Shown here: positions 1-12,900 of the stretch, piece by piece | Position numbering within the stretch: position 1 is the first letter of the stretch | How the letters are laid out: every line of letters begins with the position of its first letter | Translations under genes and position numbers: made by a program | Notes under the pieces: model-generated | Seen by the model: only the letters and a program-made list of their open reading frames with translations | The model's database searches: none | What the model was told of the DNA's origin: nothing | Source: Hetaerina americana | Lineage: Eukaryota; Arthropoda; Insecta; Odonata; Calopterygidae | Reading direction: 5' to 3' | Length of the DNA stretch: 64,000 bases | NCBI GenBank assembly: GCA_022747635.1 | Contig: JAKTNV010000023.1 | Location: 4,427,848-4,491,847, forward strand

Positions 1-57
1 TTTTTGGGAAGCATAGGATGGGCTAAGATTGAATTGTGACATTAGTCCCAATATTAG

Positions 58-141
58 AGGCCTTTGGATTTAATAGATGAGGAAGACAAGACACCATGTT
101 TCTCTCATATAGGAATTAGAGAGAAGAATGGTGTCTTACAG
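58..141 (+). CDS. ATM: Possible further upstream exon of the ATM gene
   Basis: An open stretch of 28 codons (RPLDLIDEEDKTPC...) ends at a good donor, CAG|GTAATC, in phase 0, which fits the phase-0 acceptor of the exon at 809. The upstream acceptor (TATTAG) has a poor pyrimidine tract, and a TAG just before position 58 stops the frame. No homology is recognised, so this is a weak call. Confidence 0.25.
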
Positions 142-808
142 GTAATCATAGGGAGAATATTGGCCTCAAGGACTTATGATTTTCAAAAAATATAGCATAT
201 ATTTATGTTTAAGTTGGATGATACAAGGAATGACGTGAAAAAAATTTTATTAATGTACTTATAAATAGATTTATGCATTTTACTTTTTAAAATGCTGGTT
301 AATTTTTGCTAAAACTATTTAAGCAATTTGTTCAATTACTATTTGCTGATGGTTAATTAAACAGACTAATGCAGTCTTTTGTAATTGAGTTTTATATCAT
401 GATTAACTTGAGTGGCAATGATATGTTTGTGATATATTTATTATTTTGGTATATTGAAGGAAGACATTTACTTATATTTTATAAACTTAGAATTTGCTTT
501 AGAACTTTATAGAGACTCAAAAGTCAATTCTCCTGAAATGCTGGCATTAGATTTGGTAGGCAGCATTATTTGCCCATTCAGCTGGTCCACCTTTTCTAGA
601 TATTAACTTAAAAAGGTGTGCATACAATAGAATGAATTTTGTTGTTTAAATGATTGTCTTCACTATGAAGGTGCTGCTGCTCACTTGCAGAGGTCAAATT
701 GCCTGGAAATTGTGACATTGCGGACTATACAAGACCCTGGAGAATAATTTATGACAAGGCCTTATGGTGAGATTTCCTTTTTATTCAATTTTTTTGCATA
801 CTCACAAG
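142..808. other. Intron or upstream intergenic sequence, nothing recognised
   Basis: AT-rich sequence without a recognisable element. It contains an acceptor-like TTGCAG ending at 690 and a donor-like ATG|GTGAGA at 766/767, but the enclosed 76 bp cannot be joined in phase to the exon at 809. Confidence 0.4.
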
Positions 809-937
809 ATATTTGATGATGTGAAAGGTTTCCTTGGAGAATGTTTCTGTTTTATTGCTACTCAATCCTCTTCTAACAAAGGGTTGAATGCATTAATTGT
901 AGCTCTCAAAATTGCATATACTACAGCCATTCTACAG
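809..937 (+). CDS. ATM: ATM exon (solenoid), phase 0 to 0
   Basis: 43 codons starting IFDDVKGFLGECFCF, helix-like and open. The acceptor is a pyrimidine-rich tract ending CACAAG and the donor is CAG|GTATGT. It joins in phase to the exon at 1574. There is no strong family motif; it is supported mainly by splice sites and phase. Confidence 0.6.
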
Positions 938-3900
938 GTATGTTAATTACTTCTTAAACTATGCAATGACGGAATTTCCATTTTACAAAAAATTTTAATT
1001 TTATCTGACCTAATTAACTTATTTCATTCTTGATAGCAATGGCTAACTCAGAATATGAATTTTCGTTATTTGCCAAAGAAGGAAAAAATGAAATGCATTA
1101 GAATACAATGTAAAAAGAAAGGTTTTTTGCAAGCCAATTCTATTCAATCATCAGTCTACATATTTTTTGTTATTCAGGATAATTAAGCAAATTATTTCTT
1201 CAAATTTTAATATTAATTTTTGAATTTTCAATCTGTATTTTTATTTGTGTTCAACTTAAATTTCCTAAAAAGGATATTCCCAACCAATTGCCTATCAATT
1301 GATTTAGCTGAAGTGAAGTGAAAATGTTTTTAAAAAGTAAGGTAAAAAGTTAAAAATAATTTATTGTTATTTAAATTTTCAAAATTTTGATCCAAAATAT
1401 CCTAATTTAGGTAAACTGTGTGCCAGATGTCAGCTTAAGCCCCCCTGTGAGGCTGGTTGAAAAGAATCCAAGTTTTTTTAATAGCACCTCCAGTTTATTA
1501 TTTTTATTTGATTGAAAACCTTTCAAAATTACTGCCTATTACCCCTTTGCTAATATTTTATTTTGTACAATAGTTACAACCCTTGTGTGAAGGAGTGTTG
1601 GCAGATCCGGATTTACAAACATTAGCAGCCGTTTTTTGTAAACTTCTACTGAAACTTTGTAAAACCTTTTCTAATAATAATCAGGGTAATCAGGGGAAGA
1701 TAATGAGTGTGAGTGATAATGAGTGAGATAATTAATGTCCACCGATGACAATCACATCAGGAATTTGAACAATCTAGTTCAATTCTAGCTATCAGGGAAT
1801 TGGCAGAAGTGTGTGGCATCTTGAGTGGGTCGCACCATCAAATCCTGATTGAAAAATTGAGGAAACATCATGTCGCTGCAAAACCGTGCTTCACATAATG
1901 ACAGCAGACCAGAAACAATACTGAATTCAATTCAATGAGGAACTTTTTGATCCAGCTGAAGGTGATCATGTCTAGGATCATAACAGATGACATTGAAACA
2001 AAAGTTTAATTAAATCTTTTGATATTGCTGTAACCTACCCTTTTACTGCCCTTAAGTGCCTCCCTTGCTAGCCTATATAATTTTTCAATTGAATGGTGTA
2101 CTTAAATGTGGGTATCAGGTTCCTCAACCCAAAGTATGAATTCATATTTTTAGTAATGTTAAGAATTAATTAATTTCCATAACCAATCTGCTGTTTCAAA
2201 TCAATTTTGTTCAATGTCATTTGTATTTCATTCACTTTTCATATATTATGACCATATACTCTTGATAATAATGCCAAGCAATTCTTAAAATCAGTTCAAT
2301 TATTACAACTACCAGCAAACAACTGAAGTACCATGAGGTCCCAACTGAACCCTTCAATGCATTTCACCCAGGCCACAGGGTACTCCAATAAAACAAATGT
2401 TTATGAATGCATATAAAAAAATTCTGATTTCTATGTCATAGAGGTGAACAAATTTCTATCACGCATCTTTTGAATTTCTTTCCCTCTTTCTTTTGCAGGG
2501 CAATAGGACTTAACCGGTCTGAAGACAGTGCCCAAAAATTTGTCCGTTGTCTGCTTGGAAGAAAATTTATCATATTAAAAAATCAAGTTGAGGATGTCTT
2601 AAATATGCTCTCAAAAGAGAGCATTCTTCCATCAGAGGGAAGTTTTAAAACTCTTCTTCAGCTCTTATCTTCATATCATTTATTCAACTCCATGAAGATC
2701 AGGACACGTCAGTTATGGATGAAGAAGATATTTCCTGTAAAAGAAAGCTTTCATGCATTTCAAGGTGTATGGCCTGTCGAATTGGTTGCAGATTTAATAG
2801 TGCAACTCTGTCTCAAACAGGAAATAAAAAGACCCCATGCAATGAAAAGTAATGCACATATGGGATCCTTGGAGCACTTTTACTCAATGATGGCCTTCAA
2901 CTCTGGGCTCCTGAACCATCAAATAAAAGAACCCAGGGAACCAGAATTCACCTTTCCAGATCATGTATTTATGGAAGAGGCCTCCTTTAATATTTTGAAA
3001 TGCATGGTGACCCAGAGTGGGGGAGGCATAATTTCACGTGTCAAAACGGTACTGACTTCAGGTACAGAAGAAGAGGAAGTATATGGTATTGCTGAGTTTA
3101 TGACTGCTCTGCTGCAATTAATTGCACTACTCTCCTCTAACTTCATTACATTTTGTGTTTGCACACCAGCATCAGCACAGATCACCAGGTAGGTGCTCTA
3201 TTTTTCTCTTATTTAGTCATGTTGGAACTGAAGATAATCTTTATTTTTTATATCACAGAGAGGTTTGAGCAAAATTTCAGATGAAATGAAATCCTTGCAT
3301 AAATAAACTTAATATCAAATTACACAAAAACATTCAGTGATAATGAATGTTTACCAAGTAGAGCCCCAAACCATAAAGTTCAAGAGATGTAATATTTTTC
3401 AATTAAATTATAAGAACTGCTTTAAATAAGAGACATAAATCACAATTGTATTCCAATCCAATTCATATAGACATTTTTAAGTTTTGAATTAATAAACATG
3501 GTAGAGTAGGTAAAAAAAGGTAATTTAATTTTGTTAAAAATGGGTGTTCTTTATTTATAATATGGTACATTGTCAATTTGTGAATTCTTGAAGATATTTT
3601 CCTGTATATTTAACCTTCAAACTTTGATTACCTGAGTTAATGATCAGAAAGTATATCATATCTGGTTCCATTGTAGGTCAATATAAAAAAGCATTGTGAC
3701 ATAAATGTAGTATCTTAATACATACAAAAACTGGTGCAATCTAGCGGACATGACAAGAACTATAGCCCCAGCCACTAGCAATGCTAGTGGCCTAAGACCC
3801 AATTAGCCATCTGTTCTTGGCGGATTGTCAAGCTGTGCATATGGTGCCACTTATGTCAGTTTCTGTTGATCTTTTTTCCATTTCTTGAAAGTGGAAATTG

Positions 3901-6900
3901 ACAAAATTATGCTGCAACAAATCATTATAAGGTTTTTTTGTGATGAGCTATAAAAGTTATTGGGAAGTTACTGAAATGTTGACAGCTGTCAACGGTGATA
4001 ATGCTCTGGGAAACATTTGTTTTCAAGTGAATTAAGCATTTTAAAGATGGCCAACTGGGTGCAATCGATTATGCAAGGCCGGGACGACCTTCAACTAGCT
4101 GTGTTGATGACAACATTGATCATATGTGGTCCCTTGTCCTTACCAATCGTCAAAAAACTGTCCGAATGATAGCTTGATGAACTGAATTTTGGTAAATCAA
4201 CAGTGCACACCATTTTCATCACACATGATGGATGGATTCTTGACCATGGCAATTCACCTGCACATTCAGTATAGATGATTTATCAGTGTTTCTGGCAAGA
4301 AATTCAATCACCATCCTTGATCATCCTCCCTATCAACCAGATCTCACCCGCTGCAACATTTCCTATTCCCGATGCAAGAATGTGACAAGGGAACATCACT
4401 GGGAAGATGTGGGTACTATAAAATAAGAAACGACGACAAAACCAAAAATCTAAGCTGCTTAGGACTTGCAAAGATGCTTGAAACAGTGGAAAAGAAGATG
4501 GAATAAGTCCATAGTAACGAATGTAGAGTACTTTGAAGGGAACAAAATTGGTGTAGACTAAATTTTGCAAAATAAAGTATTCATGGCTTCAGATCGAGTA
4601 CTTATTGGACAGACACCATAAAGTAAAATTGAGTAATTTATCAGTATTTTTCTTTGGACAGGTAAAAACAAGTTATTCTCAATCAATTAATAAAGTGAGT
4701 CAAGAGACCACAATAGACCAGAAAAACAGAATTATGCCAGGTAATTCAGAATTATATCAGATTGTATAATCTAATATGAGAAACAGTCTTATATGAGATT
4801 GTTTAAGTCTTTTAAGGAGTGTCAGGAAGTGATTTACAATAAATAATGCTCTGGTCGACCATCAACCAGCAAAACCGACAAAAATGAGGCTCGTGTTCAA
4901 CAATCCATTAAGTATCCGTCGATTGAGTAACATGAAAGACTTAGCAAAGAGGAAAGTATGCTCCAAGCTCTGGCCCAAGGTGCTTCCCACAATGCACTAT
5001 AAGTCAGCAAGTTCCTGGCCAAACACCAGATGCTAATGCTGCCACAACTTCCCATAGTCCTGACCTTGCCCCACAAGACTTCTTTTTGTTCCCTTGGTTT
5101 AAGGTAGCCCTGAAAGAAACCAGTTTTTCATCCATAGATGAGATCCAATCAACCATAACGAAGACCTTGCGAGAAGTCCCCAAAGATACCTTCCAGGATG
5201 CGTATCAGTCAGGGCAGAATTGCTAAGAAAAATGTGTTGATGCCCCAGAATACTACTTTGAAGAATTTTAATTGCTTATGCAAATCTGTTAAATAAATTT
5301 CTTACTTAAATTGCATTACTTTTGGAAATCACCCTGTAAGGAAATAGAGGGTCAAAAGGTGAATTTTAGCAAATGCAGATTTAAGGTAAAAATTATCATA
5401 TTTTTCTGCTAAATAACATAACTTCCACTAAAACTACCTCTTGCACATGATAAAAATCATTGCTGTCAAAATGTCTGGAAAACGGAAATAGATGTCAATT
5501 TTTAGTGTTTGTGATTGAAAATATATGGACAAAAAGAGAATTTAGAAAACAGAATGTCTTTTTAAAGCAGCATTACTCTACAAGGAAGTGCAGATGACAT
5601 TGGAAATTTTAATAGCCAGCAAGCCACTGCTAAGGTGTGTGGCAGGGATTGAATGCACACTAAACTATACTTACTTTTAGAGTGAAACATACTGTGAAAA
5701 TGATTCCACAGTAATAATCATGATAATTCTATGATAGTTATAAATTCATGCACCTTTTGCTGCTAATTTTAAATCTAACATCAATTTTCTTTGCATTGTT
5801 TGTTCACATTGAAGAACTCTGATACTTTTCTGTCTAATCTAAATACTTTTCATAAATTAAAAATGATTAGGGTATATCTCAAGGGTCAGGGAATACATTA
5901 TATAAAGGTGATATATTCCCAAGAAATTGGATATAATTAATGTTGAGAAATAAATGAAAATGTTTATATCCATTAAATTTTTGCCATCCATCAAAATTTC
6001 TTCTATTTTTCCCCATAAATGTGGGTGCCTATTAATTAAGTAGGTTTGAGATTTGTTGTTTAAACAAGAATGAAAAGCACTTTGTATGAATAATTACAAT
6101 CACAGCATACTTATTTAATTATCCCAATAACAGAGGTTCATAAATTATTATGTGATACATCATTCAGGTCAAAGATATACAGAATGCCTGTAGAATCTAT
6201 TCAGTTGCTGAAATATATTTATCGCAAAAATTGAATGCCAGAATTTGGCTAATCAGCTCCTTTTACTAGTCAAAAGCCTGGCACTTTCAGAGTATTTCAT
6301 TGCCCATCTAGTGACAGACCAGTAGAATAAGAAGTGTGCGCTGTCAGATATTCTTGAGATTATCAACCCAAAAATGGAATGCTTCCAAATCACAGAATTT
6401 CTTTTGGAGCCTGTCAAATTGTTAGTGAAATGGAGATTTCCACATAAGCTCTGGCTGACTAAGATTGCTAGCAAAGATGAATAAGATTTCTCTACCATAG
6501 AAAACAAATATGATAGAATCTATTTAAGATTTTTTAAATGAATATGCTAATTTTCACCACATTATAATTATTTTCGAATTAGTGAGGATTAATTTTTTTG
6601 GGGCAAAGTTATAATTTTGACTAGACAAGAAGGATATGCCTAAAATAAAACAGAGACTCTTCATTATGTATCATCACTGCTTGGGCTAAAATCCTTTAAG
6701 GATAATGTGCCTTAGAATATAAAAAAGAATATTTGAACAGAAAATTCTTACATGCCACAAATCTCTGGATGCTGTTGCAATCAGTGATAAGCCTGCTTTA
6801 GTTCATATCATACAATGATCCAAAAAGGCCAGGTTGAATGTATTTATAGTGAGCATATGCTGGAAGAGAGAGAGGAATATGTGTGCCTGAAAATGATACT

Positions 6901-9900
6901 TAAGGAAAAATTTATCTTTCGAATAAACTTGATTACAGAGGGTGCTTTTATTTGAATGAATTATCATGGTGAAGATATCTCCTTATGATCAAGAAGATAC
7001 CTTCATTTCATATAACATTGAATCAGAAAATGGTCAAGCATAAGCTAAATGTACACAATGTAAATTCTGCATATAACTGCATATTCGAAAAATTACTCTA
7101 TACGTAAATGACAATGTGGGAATGATATTTTTCTATATCTTTTAAATATGCATATATTTCCAAAAGCATATGAATCATCTTATTTTGCCTCAGTCATCTC
7201 TGATATAAGATATAATATATATTTAAAATTTAATTATTGTGTTTTTCAACTATATTGACTAAGCCAGAAGAAGAGGGTCCTTGCTATGTTACATGACTTA
7301 TCCAAAACACCTTCTCTCCTCTCTTTTTTATTGTTTATAAGGGATAATGAAGAGGTAAACTTATGAACAAGATATTTAGCATTAAATTCTTATAACCATT
7401 CTTTAATCATTGTGTCTGTAACCTTACAGAAAATCAAAATAATATAATTTTTATTGTAAATAAATATATATCTTGGATGATGTTGGTTTTTTTTTTATTT
7501 TGCAGTTTGATGGATACATTTAATGCAATCCTAGAAAATTTGGCAGACCTATTAGAAGCCATTTTAAAAAGTCAACAACCCTTGAATAAACTAGCAAAGA
7601 CATTTTATGGCTTAATGACTCTTTATGAGTTTCATATTCATGAATATATTGGTAACTTCATCCGGGAAAACACACCAAAAAAATTTCCCAAGATCATAAT
7701 GGCTCTTTTAACAGAAAGAGCAGGTGAGAAGTTGCATGTTTACTTGTTTATTTCATATGAAAAGTATCAATGAAAACCTTTGATCCAATATTCCAGGTCA
7801 TGTGATCATCATATAGTATGTGCATTAAGATATTTAATTTATTAAAATTTTAAAATTATATTTTTTTAATGATTTATTCTTTTATTTTCATAATTTTAAA
7901 AGATTATTTAAACTTAATGTACTACTAACTTTTTGATAAGTAAATTTAACAAAACTTGCGACCCTGATTTGGTGGTCATTCCTTGTTTATGAGAGTTGCT
8001 GCAGAGTAGAATTCATGTAGATACAAAAGGAAATTAATGTCCTGATAATTTTATTGCAATAATAAAAGTTGATATTTTTCATTTGATGTTATTTAGTCAA
8101 CCAGGTTGTGCAAAGTAACATACTTTTCTGGGCTAAAACATTAATTTTGTTATTATCTGGCAAAATGTTTGCCTAAGCCCATAGATAAGCTGTTGCTTGT
8201 CATTGGTCCATTTTCAGATTAATATTATTATTACTTATGGCAGGAAAAGACTGGGTAATTATTATTTGCAAGTCCTTGATTATCTAAAATTAATGCATAA
8301 AATGTATAGATAATAGATATGAATAATAAATAATATTAATGAAATTTCCCAATAATTCACTTTAAGGCATTAGTATGAATTTTAGTGATCATGGTGATAA
8401 AAGGGATGAATGTTTTTAATGAACAAAGTGATAAGGTTCAATCTTAAAGATGATAAATCATAGTTAAGAATATCATTATATGGTCACTAACAATCAAAAA
8501 TCACTACTAGACTCAGGGATACATCCTACAATATTTGAATTTCATTAACAGCAACAACAAAGGATGTGTTCATATTTAACAAACTTCATTGAAAAGTAAA
8601 GAAATTAAGGGATATACGTATCAATAAACAGGGATGTATATTTTGTGTAAGTCATAAATGAAACAGAGTGTATTAGATTCTCATGATAATAGATAGGTTG
8701 TGAAATAGGTCATGGAATAGGTATGATAAAAAGTTGAAAAGAAATGAGAAATAATCTTGATTCTGAAAATGGAAAGTTAATTATTTAGATCATATCAATC
8801 ATAAGTGTTTCGCCAATACTGGTGTATCATTAGATGTTTTTATGTTCCCTTTTATCTTTGAAAACTGAACTCATAGCTTGAATATTACACTTCTTTCATC
8901 CCATGTGCTTATTCTTATTTCTCCTTCATTTCATGAGATTTATCATTATGCCCACGGGTGAATGCTCAATTATCATTATTGATTGTCCATATAAAGATAA
9001 AAATGCACTAATTATAATCAAAGAATAAATGCCATATCCAGAGCATTCTCAATAAAGGATAACTAGTCTCAAAGCAACGTTGCCTTGTGTATACATACTT
9101 TCATATCTCAGTGTTATACAATCTCTTCTGAAGCAGCTTTTTTAATAATCCTCAATTCTTGAATAGCCTTTAGTCTACAGATGCAGCTTTGAGTGTGTTT
9201 CATGGCTTTAAGCATCATGTTTCTGATGATAGACTGAAATTCTGGCTAGTGTATTAGAAATATTTCAAAAATATGAATTTAAATACTTGTAGGTATCTTT
9301 ATTAAAAATCTCTTTCTTTACACTATATACTTGGTTAGAATATAATATAATATGAATACTGTCCTTGTATAAATTGTTTTGGCACAACTCAAACTGACAT
9401 CACTGTGGTATTAATAGTAACCTATCAACAAAAGTAAGTTTGTTCAGAAGCATGATCCATGGACCCATACATTTTTGTAAAAATATAAGGTGCAACATGT
9501 GAACCATCTTATAATAGATAATTAAGGAAGTTAACAACCTACGTGATGACATCCTGAGAATGAAGAGTCTTTCATCTGAAGGCTACAAAAATCTACGATC
9601 CCACTCCTTACAATATTCATTTTTAGTGTTCATTTGATCATTAACAATGTGGCTTTACTATGACTACAATTAATGACCATTGATCTTAATAAATCAATAC
9701 CAGAATATATTCAATTCCACAATTTTACATTGCTTTCTTGATTTTTGTCAAGTTTATAAAAAGTATGCAAAGTTGTCCTTTTCCCAAATATCCATTTATG
9801 ATGCAAATAAACTTTATAATACTTCCTGAGGTGAGAATTTATAGTCCTGAATAGAGTTGCATGCTTGGTGAGTCTTTACAAAAGTGATGTCCTTTAGCCT

Positions 9901-12900
9901 TCACAAAAAGCATTTAAACTTATAAATATAGAGAAGAATTACATTTGGGTCAATGTATATGTTAAAAAAATATTAATGGGTTCATTTAACAATCATTTCA
10001 TCAATCACAATGTAAAACATTGGTTTTGGGGCCAATAACAGCAGACAAGCCGGCTATTTCACATTCATCTAAATTGAAGCAGCTGAATTGGTCACAGGTA
10101 AAAATGCCAAGGTCTCAAGTATGCAATTAAAAAATGTAATCTATGGTCTTTCAAAGAGGCACTGTAAAATGCCTAAATATGTAAAATTCATTGTAAACAT
10201 AATTTGTTTTTCATTACAGCAGCATTAATTGATGCATCACCTCATTACATACGCCTTTCTCCAGACAAAAAATATTTCAGTGGTACTTCTCTGAACTTCA
10301 CAGGTAAATAAAATCGATTAGCCATATAATTGGTATGGTAATCCTAAGATTGTTTTTTTTTGCTGCCCTCAGTGTTTCTCTATTCATTCTTGATTCTTTC
10401 ACTGCCTGATAGCATCTCTCTATAATATCATTGTTAACATTAGAAATACTCATTTTTCTTGGTCATGATGGTAAGACTTTCAAGGTATGATGTTCTTAAC
10501 TATTTTTTATCTAATAGAATGCCACAGATTATTCATTTTTGGTCTCATTGGATAATAAATTTCCATATTTTTTAAGTCTCTATTTGTATGCATGCATCAA
10601 TCTATATGTAAGTTTTCTTGAGAGAAAGGGGACTGGATCTCCCACATTTCAAAAAATATTAAAACCTACAGTCCTACAATATGCAATCTGCCCAGGTTTC
10701 TATTCCGGCCAATTAACTACAACCCTCAATATTAGAATCAAGATTAGCATAATGTGAAATCTATCTGACTCCTACACATTTCTCAGACATACAGCTATCC
10801 ACAGTGAATATTTTGACCATGACTAAAAAGTATCAAATATTTTCTTCATCTTAGAAACAATCACGCCAATCCAAGAACTCTAGAGTTAGCTGGAAATCTA
10901 CTTTCCAAAATCTTGCCAATGGAACTTCCCAATGAATTGTTAATCTTAGCTTAAACTTTCCTGCCTACGAGTAATCCTCATTTATATATATATATATATA
11001 TATAACCTTCTACTTAACCATCTTCCTCCCAGTATTCTTTTGCTGTTCTTTTTAATCAGTGATTTTTATGCCTTGATGAAGGTGGCTGGGAATACCAAAA
11101 TTTTGAATTTATTCTTAAGTTATTTATCTTTTTGTCATTGTTAATTGGTAGTTTGCTTCAAGGATAAATGAGTGCCTTTTCAACTTTAGTTAAAACCTTT
11201 GAATACAGAAATACAGAGATGAGAAACTCATATATTTAGTTTTGACATTTAGATGGCATGGCTGTCATTGTCAGATGACAATGATCATGCCATCAAAACT
11301 TGATATGAGTGTCATTTCTTTGAGGTTTTTTGTTTAAAGGTTTTAATTTAAGCTTTTATAAATTTGCAATATTACTGAAGAGCATTCTTTTTCAAAGATA
11401 TAAACATACACACATACATAAATAAAAACAGACATTTTGGAGATTTATAAAGAAAGAACACTCATATGTATGTTTGACATTTAGATGGCATGGCTGTCAT
11501 CATGAGAATACCATTCTCAAGGGAAGAGCAAAGAGGATATGCATGGGTGGTGGGTGAAGAGACAAAGGACAAAAAGGAAAAGGACAAAGATGTGGGACGG
11601 GATGTGTGGTAGGAAATGGGGATGTAGAAGGCAGGGATGCAAATGGATTCAGAGGACTTGATTCTGCCCAGGAGATTAAAATGACTGGAACACCCAGATA
11701 TGGGCTATTTATAAGGTTCTAATCTCTTTGCTACTTACAGATTTGGGAAGAATTTTAATCACCAGAACAGAGAAGCAGTCATTGAAATATTGGGCATGTG
11801 AGTAAGGATGGGATAATTTAGGAAGATGGGAGATTTAGTGAAGAAGGCAGCATTTGCAGGGTGGGCAATTGCATGATTTAGACAGGAGATAAGAAGAGAC
11901 AGGGATGCCCATAGGTGATCTTGTCAACTTGAAGATGTCTTGCAAGTGTGACAAGCATTCAAACAAAACTGAAGGACAATGTGAGAATAAAAGTGATGGG
12001 GACTGACTGTTATTAATAATTAGGAAAAGTTCACAGATTATTTGTTTAATTTAGTCGGTTCAGAGGAAAAAGTAGTGATTAGGATATGGCATTTTGGGTC
12101 GTTTGGTTTAGGAAGAGAAGTGTCTTGGGATAACAATTTGAGAATTTTACTGTTCAGCAGTTTTTGAGGCTATCCATATTTCCTGAGAAAGTCATGTGGC
12201 TGGTCTATAGATTTCTGTTGGGATAGGGCCTCCCAATAGAAATACATGACCTGCCATGGATGAAGTTTGGGTTTATTTTCCAAGCAGCTCAGAATTAGAT
12301 GAGTATTAGGGTGATTGTGGAAGAATTTGAGGGACTTGGTTAGAATTTCCAATAAGCTTGCTAACTTAGACTTTGGCAGATGTTGTAAGTATCAGCGATG
12401 ATAATGTGGTGAAATCTATGGTTAAGGAAGTAAAGGTCTTCATTAATTAACCCCTCAGCATGGTTCTTGGCACCTGATGCATTGCAGGCGGCAGGCCTTA
12501 TCTGCGGATTGACATTTGTCATGTGCCCCACACTGCTCTCTTGGTTTTAAATTTTTCTCTGTGATACCATTAATTTTTTTGACATCTATGGTTGTCCTTG
12601 GCCTTGTAGATAATAAGTCTTCCTATTTTTTTGGTTTGACTGCATGAAAAGGCACTCTTAAAGGAAGATAAATCTATTAAGTGTGTCTTTATGAGATAAG
12701 CAAGTTTTTTGCATCTATGTTTTATCCTCAGGCTTTTTTATCTTTATCTCATGATTTGATTTCCCTATCTAATTTATCTGGTATCATTCCTGTACCATTC
12801 TTTCTTTTTGTTTTGTCATAACAGTTGCAAGGTCAAAAGGCCTCACCACAGTCTATAGCCTCAGTTGTTAGATTTCTTTCTTGAGAAAGAAAAGTAAAAA

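Noticed and set aside
691..766. 76-bp stretch with a good acceptor (CTTGCAG) and donor (ATG|GTGAGA), open in one frame
   Set aside because: Its open frame needs a phase-1 donor before it and leaves phase 2 after it. Neither fits the exon at 809, and the 42-bp gap to 809 is too short for an intron here.
12170..12352. 60-codon minus-strand frame (HPNTHLILSCLENKPKLHPW) as a retroelement RT
   Set aside because: It looks protein-like but lacks any diagnostic motif, so I left it unassigned.
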